Positions 1-11,980 are shown, numbered from the stretch's first letter. The stretch: 64,000 nt of DNA from Margaritifera margaritifera (GCA_029931535.1 JAQPZY010001660.1:5625501-5689500); one strand, 5' to 3'. Made by a program: numbers and translations. The notes: a model not told the origin generated them from the letters alone.

Positions 1-139
1 AAAGACCTACAATGTCTATATGGTACTAAAAGACTTACAATGTCTGTATGGTACTAAAAGACTTACAATGTCTGTATGGTACTAAAAGACTTACAATGTC
101 TATATGGTACTAAAAGACTTACAATGTCTATATGGTACT
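1..139. repeat. 28-bp tandem repeat, five copies
   Basis: Five nearly identical 28-bp units ('aaaagacttacaatgtctg' followed by 'tatggtact'). The unit resembles the 'agacttcttatgatgtctag' plus 'ttggtcct' piece of family A, so the array probably grew from one segment of that repeat. Confidence 0.9.
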
Positions 140-1495
140 AAAAGAAAATGCTGCCAATCAGATCTTCAGCATGGCCACCAAATCTTGTTATCGCTACTGC
201 TCCTAAACAAATGGCCATAACTACATAGGATTTTCATGAAAGAACTTCTTATCATGTCTGGTTGGTACTAAATGAAAATGATGCCAGTCTGAATTCTTAT
301 GATATTTTATTGGTTTTAAATAAAAATTCTGATCCAACCTGTAACATGATGCTATGGTGGCTATCTTGAAAATGTTGTTATCACTACGACTCTTTAAGGG
401 ATGGATGTATTATCACATGATTTCACTAAAAAAGTTTTCTGTGTATGTAGTTGGTCCTAAATGAAAATGATGCCAATATGACCTCGCAGCATTTGATAAA
501 TGTTGTAAAAACTACTTCAGCAGAACAGATGGCTATACCAACTTTTTTTTATTAAAAACATTACTTGTAATATATAGGTGTTCCTGTATTAAACTGATGC
601 TGATACAACCTCCAGAATGGCTGCCTTGATGGCCTACCTAAAAATCTTTATATGGCTACTTCTCCTGAATGGATGGTCGTATCAACATGGTGTTTTCACT
701 ATAACAATATATAGCTAGTTCCAATGAAAACTGTGCTCATTTGACCTTTAACGTGGCACCATGATAGTGGTCATCTCAAAACTCTGTTATCACTACATTG
801 ACAGGATTTCATCCAAATATTTCTTGCAATATTTAAGTGGTTCTGAATGAAAATGGTCATAACAGACCATCGCTATAACCACACTTTTGTAAAGGAGTTT
901 TGAAAACAAGACCTGATTGATCTTGGGGTCAAGTCATATCTCATTGTTTGTATTTGTGTACTTAAATGAGCTTATTAACATAGAGACTTGTACAAGTAAA
1001 TTTTGACTTGACCTTGACTCAGGTTTTTAGCTGTATTGGATTGTAAGCATACTAAATCAAACCGGTATAAATCGATTTTTATCATTTAACCAAGTTTGTG
1101 GATGAATCTGAAGAATACCTTGAATGATACCACTTCAATAACTTCAGTTTTTTTTCTTACAAATATTCCTTAAAGATTTAAGCAAACTCAGCGTTTAGTT
1201 ATATGTTGACATTGTCTGAGACAAGTTCAGTGATCTTCTATACATGTTATCAGGTTCAAGATCAAAGGCGATGATAAAGAATTTTGTACTGCATTTACAT
1301 GTATCTTGTGAATGTGTTAACTCGAACATAAGAAAATAGTTTTGTTACCAAATTTGGTATGTTGGAGTTTCTCAAGAATATCAGAGATGGTTTCAGTACT
1401 CAGCAGTTAAAAGGAAGAAATGATCTTATCTTTGATTCATGGAAAATCTTTTTTGCCAGTCGAGTGTAAGTCCCCCTCGAGGGTCTCATATTATT
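1..1495 (+). repeat. Dispersed repeat family A, copy 1 (3' part)
   Basis: Non-coding dispersed repeat made of degenerate units of about 140-150 bp, each with a 'ggtcctaaatgaaaatg' core followed by a 'tcttgaaaatcttgttatc' segment. It ends in a unique tail that runs through 'atcagagatggtttcag' to 'ccctcgagggtctc' near 1480. The same tail recurs at 2460-2597 and 23090-23216, which defines one family. The bases before 1 belong to the same element and are cut off by the window edge. There is no coding capacity; the short ORFs here are chance. Confidence 0.75.
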
Positions 1496-2600
1496 AAAAT
1501 ACTCCTTGCTATATGTAATTGGTTCTAAATGAAAATGATGCCATTGTGATCTCCAAATTTTGAAAAATCTGGTAGCAGCTACTTCTCCTAAATGGATGTC
1601 CATACTAATGTTTAAAAAAAAGCAAATAAAAATGCTTCTTTCTTGCAGTATATAGTTGTTCCTATATTAACATGATGCTGATCTAATATCCATAAATGGC
1701 TGCCTTGACAGTCATCATGAAAATCCTTATATGGCTATTTCTCCATGGGGCTTTCACTAAAACATTATTTAGCTGGTTCTGAATGAAAATGGTGCTCAAC
1801 AATGATAATATCTTCTCAAGTAGATTTTAAGAACAATGATTTTTAAAAATTTTTACAAAACAACATTAATATCTGGTTTTTATCAGCTCATTATAAGTAT
1901 CTTTACTTACTTTGATATCATAGAAAAGAATGCTCTTTTTTTACTGTATGTCTTTTATGCCCTGTTCCAGTAAGTAGGTGGGTGAGTGGGTTTGCAGGTA
2001 CGTAGGTGGTTTTACATTCTGTCAACACAATACTGGCTATATAGTGCCAATTACAAGTTAAAATTATTAATTTTAAAAGATTAAAAGTAACAATGTAAAT
2101 AGAAAAGATTGTAAAAAAAATCTTTAGTTACGAAAGGGGTCAAGATCTCTTTAGTCTGATTTATTTTGGGCATGATAATGTGTATAATGGCTACTGGAGA
2201 CTAGTAAAAGTAGAGTTGAGCTATGTACAAATTGATTTACCCCGTTTTTTTTCCCCCAAGAAATATTAATTTTAGATTTAACCAAAACTTAGCATGTAGG
2301 AACATCTTGACATTGTCTGAGAAAACTTCAGTGATTTTCTTGATATCAGGTTCAAGCCAAAGGCCATGACAAAGCATTTTGTACTGCACTTACAGGTGTC
2401 TTGTGAACATGCAGCCTCAAACATAAAAAAATAACTTTGTTACCAAATTTGGTATGTTGGAGTTTTTCAAGAATATTAGAGATGGTTTAAATACGCAACA
2501 GTTATAAAGAATACAAGGACCAAAGAAATGAACTTGGATTCCAGGAAATTCTTTTTAGCCAGTAGAAGGCCAATTCCTTCAAGGGACTCTTGTTATGATA
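1496..2600 (+). repeat. Dispersed repeat family A, copy 2 (tandem to copy 1)
   Basis: The sequence at about 2240-2600 repeats 1150-1495 with an offset of about 1.09 kb. It shares the 'gacattgtctgag' segment, the 'ttgttaccaaatttggtatg' segment and the end 'cttcaagggactcttg'. The 5' part (1496-1810) is a normal family A unit. No protein-coding content. Confidence 0.7.
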
Positions 2601-2924
2601 TTATGTTAGTAATCCACATCCATTTTGAATGTAGTTTTAAATGACTTTGGTTTTTTTGTATGTATGTCTGTTTTCTAAGAACTGTTTCATTTACAATCAT
2701 ACAGCTCTTTATATGTGAACATATCATGAAAGGTAAGACTTGAATCAGCCCCACAGAAATATATGTTTTTGCAACATCTAATCTTAAGTTCATGTTTTTA
2801 TTATTTCTGTCTTAGTCACATCTATAATTTAAGTTTTAGCTCACCTTCTAAGAATCAAAAGCTTATGGTTTGGCCCTGTGACTGTTGTGCATTGCAAGTC
2901 ATCTGACTGTTAAGATTTGCTTGT

Positions 2925-3385
2925 TCCCACTCAACTAGAGCTTGTATTTCTGATGATATAAGCCTTTATACCAAATTGCAGTTGCCCGATGTGCCACTCA
3001 ACAACAGCCTGTATTTCTGATGACCTAGGCCTTTATACCAAATCGTAGTTCCCCAGTGCTCCACTCAGCTAGAGTCAGTATTTCTGATGATATAAGCCTT
3101 TATACCAAACTGCAATTACCCTGTGCTCCACCTGACTAGAGCCTGTATCTCTGATGATACAAGTCTTTATATCAAATTGTTGTTGCCCAGTATTCCACTC
3201 GACTAGAGCCTGTATTTCTGATGATATAAGCCTTTATACCAAATTGTAGTTGCCCAGTTTTCCGCTCAACTAGCACCTCTATGATATAAGCCTTTATACC
3301 AAATTGTAGTTGCCCGGTGCTCCACTCGACTAGAGCCTGTATTTCTGATGATATAAACCTTTATACCAAATTGTTGTTGCCCCCT
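2925..3385. repeat. Minisatellite, about 67-bp unit, about seven copies
   Basis: The unit carries 'ctagagcctgtatttctgat' followed by 'gatataagcctttatacc'. Copies start near 2947, 3013, 3081, 3148, 3214 and 3351, with one shortened copy between the last two. Diverged copies and no ORF. The 2600-2925 and 3385-3740 flanks hold nothing recognisable. Confidence 0.85.
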
Positions 3386-3739
3386 GCATCAGAAAGATAA
3401 CTGTTATAATGCAGTATGCAGACTCATTTTTAACACAGAAATGGTGAAAATTTACTTTCAAGACAAATTGAAATCTAATGCAAATATTGGATGGCCTTGG
3501 CTTTATTGAATAACATAAGCTGCCATTATGTTCATAATTCTTCACTTTTGTGCTTCTTCATCTTCCACGAGCCAAATTGAATGGGTCTATGATCTTTGTC
3601 AAGCCCACATTAGTGGAAAAGCGAGACATGACACTCTCTTTTCCAGTGGCAGCCTCTGTAATTGCAATAGTCATAAATATGCTTTTAACATTTTTGTACA
3701 AGATATGGGTCACTCTTTCTTATTTTCTTTTCTTGATAA

Positions 3740-3895
3740 TTGTTTTGGTACGGGGTGGGGTTACAGCACAGCAACACTTTGATGTATATATCAAGCTGTG
3801 TCAAATAGAGTAAGGTGTCTTACCCAAGGACACATCATGCTAGCCAATCAGGGCTGATCTGATGATGGGAATTGAACCTGTATCCATCTGTTCAC
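3740..3895 (-). repeat. tRNA-derived SINE, family S, diverged copy
   Basis: Reads as 'ggttacagcacagcaacact', then 'cttacccaaggacacatcat' and 'attgaacctgtatcc'. This is the reverse complement of a tRNA-headed SINE also present at 21097-21290 and 45330-45515. The B-box-like segment and the 'ccaaggacacacc' body are shared. Target-site duplications are not visible. Confidence 0.65.
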
Positions 3896-4111
3896 TCTTT
3901 TCTTCCACTACTCAAATATGTTCCATGGTACTTATATATTTTATAATGAGATATTGAAATGTATCAGTGGGAGAAAATGTATATCACCACAGTGGCAATA
4001 TCACTTTTGGAACTAATTTATTTTCCCATTTAGGAAATATATCTGTCCTTATCTGTGTTATTCAGACTTTTATTTCCATATTTAGACCTATATCATTTTT
4101 CTTTTTCTGCC

Positions 4112-4128
4112 TTTCTCTCTCCTTCCCT

Positions 4129-4211
<83 letters not shown>
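4112..4211. repeat. (CT)n microsatellite, doubling as a splice polypyrimidine tract
   Basis: A CCT-rich lead-in followed by about 38 uninterrupted CT dinucleotides, ending exactly at the 'cag' acceptor of the proposed exon at 4214. The serine/leucine ORFs across it are artefacts of the repeat. Confidence 0.95.
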
Positions 4212-4213
<2 letters not shown>

Positions 4214-4274
4214 GATGAACAGATTTTAAAATATGTCAGTAATTTAGACACTGAAGTATACATTTATGTAATCA
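4214..4274 (+). CDS. Unidentified plus-strand gene, internal exon 1 of 5 seen
   Basis: Proposed internal exon. The acceptor is (CT)n followed by cag at 4211-4213. Only one frame is open; it reads DEQILKYVSNL then DTEVYIYVIS. Two donors are possible: gtgagg at 4275 (phase 1) or gtagtg at 4280 (phase 0). The first is preferred because the next exon can then join in phase: its first two bases complete a serine codon. The peptide alternates charged and beta-branched residues, like a beta strand, but I do not recognise the family. Upstream exons and the start codon were not found and may lie before the window. This is an exon call from splice signals and reading frame only; there is no homology support. 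Confidence 0.45.
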
Positions 4275-5229
4275 GTGAGGTAGTGCCATATAAAAATGCC
4301 TGAAAATGAACTCCAAACAAAAAGTACACTTCAAAATTAACTTTTCTAGAAACATTTTTCCACATGAATCATGCAAATTGTCAGTGACTGAACTTATATG
4401 ACCTGTTTTACTTGATACTCAGTGCAACCCATACAGTATCATATACATGTTATACTCTCGAACAAATGGTACAAGTTGGGGAAAAACTTTTGATTAAATA
4501 TCGTAATAAAATTGTTTAAATAGATATTTTAACTCTCATCACAATCATAATCATGTTTGAAAATGATGGAGAAATAGTTGAGTGTTGATTGCGAACTTAA
4601 ATTAAGTGACAATCAAAATTTGGGTGCAGTGTCTGTTACATAACTAGACTGCAGCACCCCCACTCCAATAATGTTCACTGTATCAATCTGCACAAGAAAT
4701 GTGTTTACGAAAAGAAAAAAAAATCAGCATTTTTTTATGAAAATGGGCATTAAATTGACAAAATACACAAGTTGAAGAATTACATATGTACAAGCTAAAT
4801 TTGTAAAAGTTGCTCACCTAAATTTATAGTAAATTTCTGAACTTCTTTTATTGATGTAATTATGAAGTTGTTAATTGCATAGGCACAGAATGGAGCGAAA
4901 AACCATGCAAATTGATGGTTTTTGCCTTAAAAAATACATAATACAAAGAAAATCAATGGGTTTTTTTTAGCAGGAATAAGTAGATATTTCACGAATAATG
5001 TGGAAACATTGTATTGTTAGTATTTCATTAGTGAAGTGGAAACATTTTGTCTTATCACAAATGGCTTCACCACTTATTAGAATACAATGTTTCCACTTTG
5101 TGAAATATTTCCTTATATGTACTAAAAAAGCATAGAGATTCTCTATTTATTTTAAGGCTTTAGGGTAGAAATGTATATGGTTCATTTTTTTTAAATTCTT
5201 CTAATAGTATATAAACTTACACTTCAGAG
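4275..5229 (+). other. Intron between exons 1 and 2 of the unidentified gene
   Basis: AT-rich, with no mobile element recognised. Around 4995-5105 there is an imperfect palindrome in which 'gtggaaacattgta' is matched by its complement 'acaatgtttccactt'. Confidence 0.4.
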
Positions 5230-5309
5230 GTTTGGACAACATCCTGATTCCACTCAAAGATGGCAATATGCGACCAGTAGTACCCTCTGTGAAGGGATCT
5301 TATATATCG
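5230..5309 (+). CDS. Unidentified plus-strand gene, exon 2 (faintly arrestin-C-like)
   Basis: The open frame reads LDNILIPLKDGNMRPV then VPSVKGSYIS and ends at a gtaaca donor (phase 0). The acceptor is either the AG at 5228-5229, which gives the phase needed after exon 1, or the stronger cag at 5225-5227. GC content and codon look are clearly coding compared with the AT-rich flanks. Read into exon 3, the joined peptide (GSYIS then CQYSLEVQVSL) has the spacing of a long edge strand as in arrestin-C domains. That is a visual impression, not a family assignment. It could equally be another beta-sandwich protein. Confidence 0.5.
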
Positions 5310-5845
5310 GTAACAAATTTTAATTCAATATCAACTTTGTGATATTAATGTTAATCTGTTCAGGATAGGAAGGTAGGCATAACTCCTGATTATAATCAAC
5401 AATCTATAACTGTTGAATATTTTCCCATGAAATGAGTAACAAAATGGTAATATGATAATAATTTGAATTTACATCAATATAAGGACCTTGTATCTTTTAT
5501 GGTTACAGAAATCTGTAAGCTGAAGCAATAGGAAAGATGCTGGCAGTAATTTAGGTTAGTCTCAAGATGTTAGTGATACACCAACTGTTCCACTGTCTTG
5601 AATTATGTGCTCATTTACTTAAGTTACGTAAATTCAGCTGCTTAAATGTATGGTAATAATACATAATTTATTCTTGATTTCAACAATGTTTGGATTTTAT
5701 AAACATTAAGAGAGTCTTGGTAATTGCTTAGTCATCAATAAAAGTTTATAAATTATTCTAGCATCAGTTTGAAGTTATATCTCTCATGTGAACATAATGT
5801 AGTCTGCTTTGTTCTGTCAAAATTAAATTGTCTACTTTGTTACAG

Positions 5846-5944
5846 TGTCAGTACTCCTTAGAAGTTCAAGTCAGTCTCTCAAATGGTGACACTGTGCCAT
5901 TGACAGTACCTCTGCCAGCAGTGCTACCCTGTGAAAACTCTGAG
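5846..5944 (+). CDS. Unidentified plus-strand gene, exon 3
   Basis: 99-bp exon, 33 codons, phase 0 on both sides. The acceptor is ttgttacag at 5845 and the donor GAG followed by gtaggc at 5945. It encodes CQYSLEVQVSLSNGDTVPL, then TVPLPAVLPCENSE. The alternating hydrophobic pattern and the proline-rich turn suggest consecutive beta strands. The last 18 bases and the donor are the first copy of the 66-bp minisatellite that follows. The splice machinery therefore meets eight near-identical donors in a row, all in the same frame. Best-supported exon of this gene; family unknown. Confidence 0.6.
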
Positions 5945-6456
5945 GTAGGCCATTTGTTCAAAATATCATGGGTTGTGTTTTGTTTGAGTACACGCTGTGA
6001 AAACTCTGAGGTAGGCCATTTGTACAAAATATCATGGGTTGTGTTTTGTTTGAGTACACCCTGTGAAAACTCTGAGGTAGGCCATTTGTACAAAATATCA
6101 TGGGTTGTGTTTTGTTTGAGTACACCCTGTGAAAACTCTGAGGTAGGCCATTTGTACAAAATATCATGGGTTGTGTTTTGTTTGAGTACACCCTTTGAAA
6201 AATCTGAGGTAGGCCATTTGTACAAAATATCTTGGGTTCTGTTTTATTTTAGTGTACCCTGTGAAAACTCTGAGGTAGACCATTTGTATAAAATATCATG
6301 GGTTTTGTTTTGTTTGAGTACACCCTGTGAAAACTCTGAGGTAGGCCATTTGTACAAAATATCATGGGTTGTTTTTTATTTGAGTACACCCTGCAAAAAC
6401 TCTGAGGTAGGCCATTTGTACAAAATATCATGGGTTGTGTTTTATTTGAGTACCAT
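5927..6456 (+). repeat. 66-bp minisatellite of exon end plus splice donor, eight copies
   Basis: Eight units of exactly 66 bp, starting at 5929, 5995, 6061, 6127, 6193, 6259, 6325 and 6391. Each holds 18 bases of exon 3 (ccctgtgaaaactctgag), the donor gtaggc or gtagac, and about 42 bases of intron. Because 66 is a multiple of three and the unit has no stop, the frame stays open from exon 3 through the whole array (to 6472), and also on the opposite strand. Use of a later donor would add 22 residues per unit. Confidence 0.95.
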
Positions 6457-6460
6457 ATGT

Positions 6461-6616
6461 ACTCACTTTTGAGTCAGGTCCAACTGCAAACTACATAAAC
6501 CCAGATCTGCCATTGTATAATTCACCAGCAGATCTGGGTCTATGCAGTTTGTTAGGAGTAATCAGTAGACAGTGGATTAGGGTCTATGTTGTTTGCAGTT
6601 GGACTTAAAAGTGAGT
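6461..6616. mobile_element. 156-bp MITE with long terminal inverted repeats
   Basis: Left end 'actcacttttgagtcaggtc' then 'caactgcaaac'. The right end is its inverted match, 'gtttgcagttggacttaaaa' then 'gtgagt'. Inside, 'acccagatctgcc' and 'gcagatctgggt' form a second nested inverted pair. The element could fold into a hairpin. It sits 5 bp after the minisatellite. A related internal segment ('gacccagatctgccattag') occurs near 38905. Confidence 0.75.
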
Positions 6617-6649
6617 ATATACAATATCCCATTATAGAGTTAAGTTTGT

Positions 6650-7165
6650 TTTTATATGACCACTGTAGAGTGGAGCATATCATGTTGTGTCATCTGTCCT
6701 TCTGTCCTTTTTGGTTTCCATGCAATATTTTTATTTCTTTATCTTGGCCAAACTTTGTGGATGGCTTGCTATGGGTAAGAAAGAAACACATTGATTTGGG
6801 CACCAAAAGGTCAAAGGTCAAGGTCACTGTTACTCTAAGAGGAAAAGTGGATGTATCACATTAACTTCAATTGTGCACAATATACTTTGAACCAGGTTAT
6901 TTATGGCTTGCACTTGGGGTAAGAAAAAAACTTTGCATTTGGGGGTCAAAAGGCCAAAGGTCAAGGTAACTGTGATACAACTAAGAAAAATGTTTTTTGC
7001 TCAATAACATTAGTTGTGGATGGCATATGCATTATGTAAGAAAGACACTTATTGATTTTTATATGTGTAGGAGTTACAAAGGGTTGAAGGCAACAGTAAA
7101 AAGCAAGGCACAAGATTTTGTCACTGTGTGCATTACGTTGGAAGTATTTGATTGGCAAACTTCAC
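6650..7165 (+). repeat. Repeat family B, about 135-bp tandem units
   Basis: Three diverged units with 'ggtaagaaagaaacacattg' and 'aaaggtcaaaggtcaaggtc' cores (6774, 6908 and 7036), after a lead-in 'gagtggagcatatcatgttg'. Resembles common bivalve dispersed repeats. Non-coding. Confidence 0.6.
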
Positions 7166-10100
7166 TCATTGTTATGAAATTTAATGCACAGTAGGGCCAC
7201 TCCAAGCTTGCAGTCCAAACAATGTTTATATGATCATTTCACACATGTAGATAATTAAAATGAGAATGTGAACTCCTCTTCATTCTTGTGTATTTGGATG
7301 AGGTAATCCTGTTACCAACGGTAGATTGCTCAATCCTATAACAAATAATCAATAATTGTTTAATTTTTGGCTAATCCTTAAGTACCATTGATAAACTCCT
7401 GACTCCATGTCACCTTCTATTCTGAAGAAATATTTAGGTCAAAACAGTGTTTATTCGAAAAGTTGGACAGCATTTCTTTCTTTTGTATATTTACACAATG
7501 CTCACTAATGTATTTGTTGGTACTTTTAAAATATAGGCATTTGCCTCACAACACTAATTTGCAGTTTTTGAAGTTGTGATATTCACCAGTCTTTTCTTTA
7601 ACTTTTGGCCCCCTGGGTAGAGTGTATAGGGCCCTTTTTGCACTTTTAGGGAGGCCCTGTCTATTATTTTATTAGATGCTTTTTATTTACTTATTACTTC
7701 AACACAGTTATTAACATTTCATCAAACTCCTTTACATTGCTGCAATAAATTCATACAAGTAATTCTTGTTGACGCTGAATTATTGTTGAGTTAATGTACT
7801 TATTCAATATCAGAATTTGTACAGGTATATGTTAGGAGTAAAATAACTATATCTACACATACGGTAGTTCTATCATGGGTATTTATTTTAAATTGCTGCG
7901 CAGTTGTTAAAAAAATTAATATTTTTTTTGTCCATTCATTTTGGTCATTTTGAAGTCAGCCATTTTATTTATAATATAGGTGGCGTAATTATTCCATTTC
8001 TTGGGCATTCTTTACACTTGATCAGTCAGACCTATCACTCCCAGTACTGGTACAGATGATAAGACAAAGTCACATGGTATGGTCCTCATTGTTAATTTCA
8101 ATTCAGTCACTTTCTACAATCTTTAAATGCATAGTACTTGCATTTATATCAGACTCTCAGTCATTATCACCTTTAGTGACTTAAAAATTTAGTGTGAAAA
8201 AATGAGACACTCTTTCATTCTTTACAATTCATTTACTATGAAGGCACAAAATTATCTTAACCAATGAGAACTATGCCATGTTGTCCTCATTGTAAAATTA
8301 AGCATCTTGATGACTTTGTAGATGTGCCTAATAATCACAACACAGAGCACAAGCAAAGAGTATAAATGGCGACTTTTGTGCACCATTTATAATGAATTGT
8401 CCATGTTTGCATGTTCCCTTATAAATTTTCCTGTGAAAACAAGGTGCAAGGGGACAGTCTGGAGAAACCACCGACTGACATGGTAATTAAGCGATCTTTG
8501 CTACAGTTATTTACATTGCAACATTCTTTTTTGATCGCCAAAAGAAAAAGAAACTGAAGAATTAGGTATAATTAGGAGATACTATATTTGTATTCAGCTA
8601 AACAAAGGTTACTTCATTTTTTTATGTATCTCAATATGCATTGATGAATACCTTTAAAACCTTTCAAATAGGTTCACATATGTGCAAATTTAAAATCAGT
8701 GCAAGTCAAATTTGTAATCTACTTCATACACACTTATCTGAAATGATTAGGTTGACTCTACCCTTTAAATGGCCCTAAAATCTGGTAAAAAAATACATTT
8801 TCATGAATAGACATCAAATTGGTACCTCTATGATGTCATAGGCACATGCCAACATCATGATATCACATGACAAAATGGTAGTCGATGCTGAAAAACACAA
8901 TTTTGGCCAGAAATATACCTTTTGATGATATTTAACATATAGCGCATGCATTGCCCAATACAATATTTTGTCAGGTGGTAGTAAAGCCTAATCATGATAT
9001 AATGTGAAAGATCTAAGTTTGGCCGTAAATGTGATCTATAATAAAAAAAAAAGATATTTGTTCTTCATTGCTCTTCAGAACATCATCCAAAGATCACAAA
9101 AACAACAGAAAGTTCTAAATTTCTAAAGCAAACTTGGAAGAAAAAAATATGAGTATTGAATCATAATTAGCTTAAGAAATATTATTAAATTAGGTCTAGA
9201 GGTCTATGTGTTTTACTCTATTGCATTCATACGCTACGTCAGCAGAGATTTACGAAGTTTAAATCGTATGTTCGAGAATAATTTTAATGAATAAATAAAT
9301 AAATATTTGGGTTTAAGTATTTCCATTCCTTCTGGAAATGCTGATTTTACATCAGAAATTGGTTGGATAAGCTTTGTCTTCTGCTCCTGTAGTGATGGTA
9401 TACGAAGATGTGAGATATACATATAAGTACTCCATTTAATCTTTTTTTTAAAAATGAAAATGATGTGAATTTGTTGAGTTGTCAACTTGTTGGAAATAAA
9501 TTGCAAAATTCCTGCAAAGAATTTAAAGAACGTGAAATAGATATGTACTTCTGCTGAGTAGACCTACAGTAAAGAGCAATCTATCGAAGAGAGATGAATG
9601 ATATATACTTGACTGAAGTGCACTGACTAAATGAATAACACTGAGTCTAGAGTGGAGAGCAAATTGTAGTAAATGACTCAAACTGAGTATGATCTGAGTT
9701 GGGCTTGTTTTTGTTGAAAGACTTGACTTTGAAAACAAAAAACATTACTTTTTCTTTTTAGGCCTCAGTTCAACAAATATGTACATGTATATATATAAAA
9801 CAAGAAGTCCATATTTGTGCTGGAGGTGTAAAGGTAATGATTGGTGTTTCTCCCTCGCTCTGCCATTTGCAAACCTGCATTAAAATAATATATGGTTTGG
9901 GTACCAAAGTCCATGCAGATAAGCAGTGCAACACTAAGAGTACTTTCTCCTTTTATTGATCTATTTAAAAAGAGAAAAAAAAAGGCATCAGTAATGACCA
10001 CATTGATACTGCAAAACCAGTCCAGTGTTAACAGTGTGCCAGAGGGGTGAGGAGGGGTGTGTATTTATGTGAAAGAGGTAACTAAAAGATGGAATATTAC

Positions 10101-11830
10101 ATCAATAGAACTTTGGTACTGTGTTTCTAATATTACATGTCCATCACTGGACTTTTCTTTAAAAAAATGTATTTGTTGGACATCATCAGGTTTCCCTTAT
10201 TCCAAAACGAATTAATGGGCTCAGAATTAGTCACAGGCTCTTCCTTACAATTCTATTGTTTGTTGTCTGATAGATGGTAAATCGGTCTCTCGCTTGCTTC
10301 AACAAATACTCTCGAATTATTGGAAAGTCCACCTGTGCTTCGGACCAATTATTCATTGGACAACTTTATTATCTACCTAAAACTCTGTTCACTCATCTGT
10401 GTATTTTTCTGTCCGTTTACCCGCTTGATCCAACCATCTGTTTGTCTGTGTCTGGGCCAGTCCATTTATCTGTTCACCCATCTCTGTACATCCTTCCATC
10501 CTTTTATTCTATAAGTTTGTCTGCCCATCAGTTCCTTCATCCATCCATTCACCAGTTGCCCATGTGTCCATTCCCTCTTTGCTGATTAGTCTGTTTGTGT
10601 TTATCTCTTCATCTGACTGTTCGTTCTCTTTGTCTCCCTGTCGATCCTTTTCTCTGTCCATCTGCCCATTTGTCCGATTTTTATCCATCTGTTGTTGTGT
10701 TTGTCAGCTAATCTAAACAACGGTGTGTTTGTCTCATCAAAAAGTTAACTGTGTATGTCATCTGCAAATATTTTTGTTCAAACAGAAGATCTATTAAAAA
10801 CGTAATACACCATGAATATTTGCTTTCTTTTTATATTTGGACCCAACCCCCAATCCCATTTTTGCACTTTAAAGGATGATTGTTAAACTTTTATTCAGAT
10901 GAAGAAAATTAAAAGAATAAGCGATAGATTTTAAAAGGAGAGTTGTTATTCTTGATCATTTTCATACAGTAATTCCCAAAGCAGCAAGGGAATTAATTAG
11001 AAATAAATGATTCTAAAAAAAACTTTCTGACCATACCTCCCCTTCAAGACAGACACTACTACTATGTAATTGTAGATACATATTAGTATTCACCCATATT
11101 TTGTAGACGATTAACAACAGCAGTATTAATGAAGATGAATTAAGGTGTTTGAAGTGACTAGGTCTGATATGAAAGTGAAGAAACTTTACTGTTATATTTT
11201 CTATAGCAGTAACTTCCATGTCTTTAACTAATCTACAAATAGAAAAACTAACTACACTACATTATTAAAATAAAACTTTGGTATAAATTGAATAATTTCA
11301 CCAAGAAAACAATTACCAATGATACAATCGATAACTGTCAGCAACTGAAGCAACCAGCCTTATAATGAATGATAAAATATTTGCCATATTGAAGAAACTT
11401 TTAGAATAATATAACTAATAAGAAAAATATTAGTTGTGCTAAATATAAATGAAAAAGAGAATATTAACTTCTTTCCCTTGCACGTCTATGTATACACTGT
11501 AGTACACAAACAGAATGCATTGCAGTACCCATGTAGCAGATACATTCAGAAAAATATATTTAAAATAAAGTTGATTTTAGTCAAAAGTGAACCTAGTCCT
11601 TTTAGCACTGTAAATCACAGTACATTTGTGTCATTAAATATTCCATAAACTTCATAAATGCTGCATATCTATGGTTAAAATGTTCACAAATCAATTATCA
11701 TAATGTCTTCCTTTAGTCTTGATTGTGATAAACATTTTTGCATGTTCAGTCACATTGCCAAAATTAATCCAGTTTTTATGCTGATGATTTTTTTTTTTTT
11801 ATAATATTGTTTCTTAACATCTCTTTACAG
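7166..11830 (+). other. Intron, no gene seen
   Basis: AT-rich, with no convincing coding segment on either strand. A short stretch at 8448-8485 ('gtctggagaaaccaccgact') looks like a SINE fragment, because a similar phrase occurs in the repeat at 62700. 10370-10720 is pyrimidine-rich, with degenerate 'ctgtccatctg' motifs. Confidence 0.5.
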
Positions 11831-11918
11831 TGGCAGAGGTGGCAAGCCCCAGACTGGGTATCAGAAGCTGAAGTTAAAAGTACAGAAGGACTTCTCAGCG
11901 TTCCATGGAATGTCCTTT
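11831..11918 (+). CDS. Unidentified plus-strand gene, exon 4
   Basis: The acceptor is tctctttacag at 11830. In phase 0 after exon 3, the frame reads WQRWQAPDWVSEAEVK then STEGLLSVPWNVL, and ends at a gtaagc donor (11919, phase 1). A weaker gtacag donor at 11880 is also phase 1. Both donors join in frame to the last exon at 17890, so the choice only removes 13 codons. The segment is GC-richer than its surroundings. The domain is not recognised. The 5.9-kb intron before it and the 6-kb intron after it could hide further small exons. Confidence 0.5.
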
Positions 11919-11980
11919 GTAAGCCCTTCAATCTGGATTGTTCTTTGACCTTAGTTTGGATTGATATCTGATTCACTTTT

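Noticed and set aside
3967..4303. Serine/leucine-repeat ORFs across the (CT)n tract
   Set aside because: Pure dinucleotide repeat; the real signal is the acceptor at its end.
8445..8485. GC-rich segment ending in a gtaatt donor, looking like a small exon
   Set aside because: The phrase 'gtctggagaaaccaccgact' resembles a SINE body also seen near 62790, and no good acceptor precedes it.
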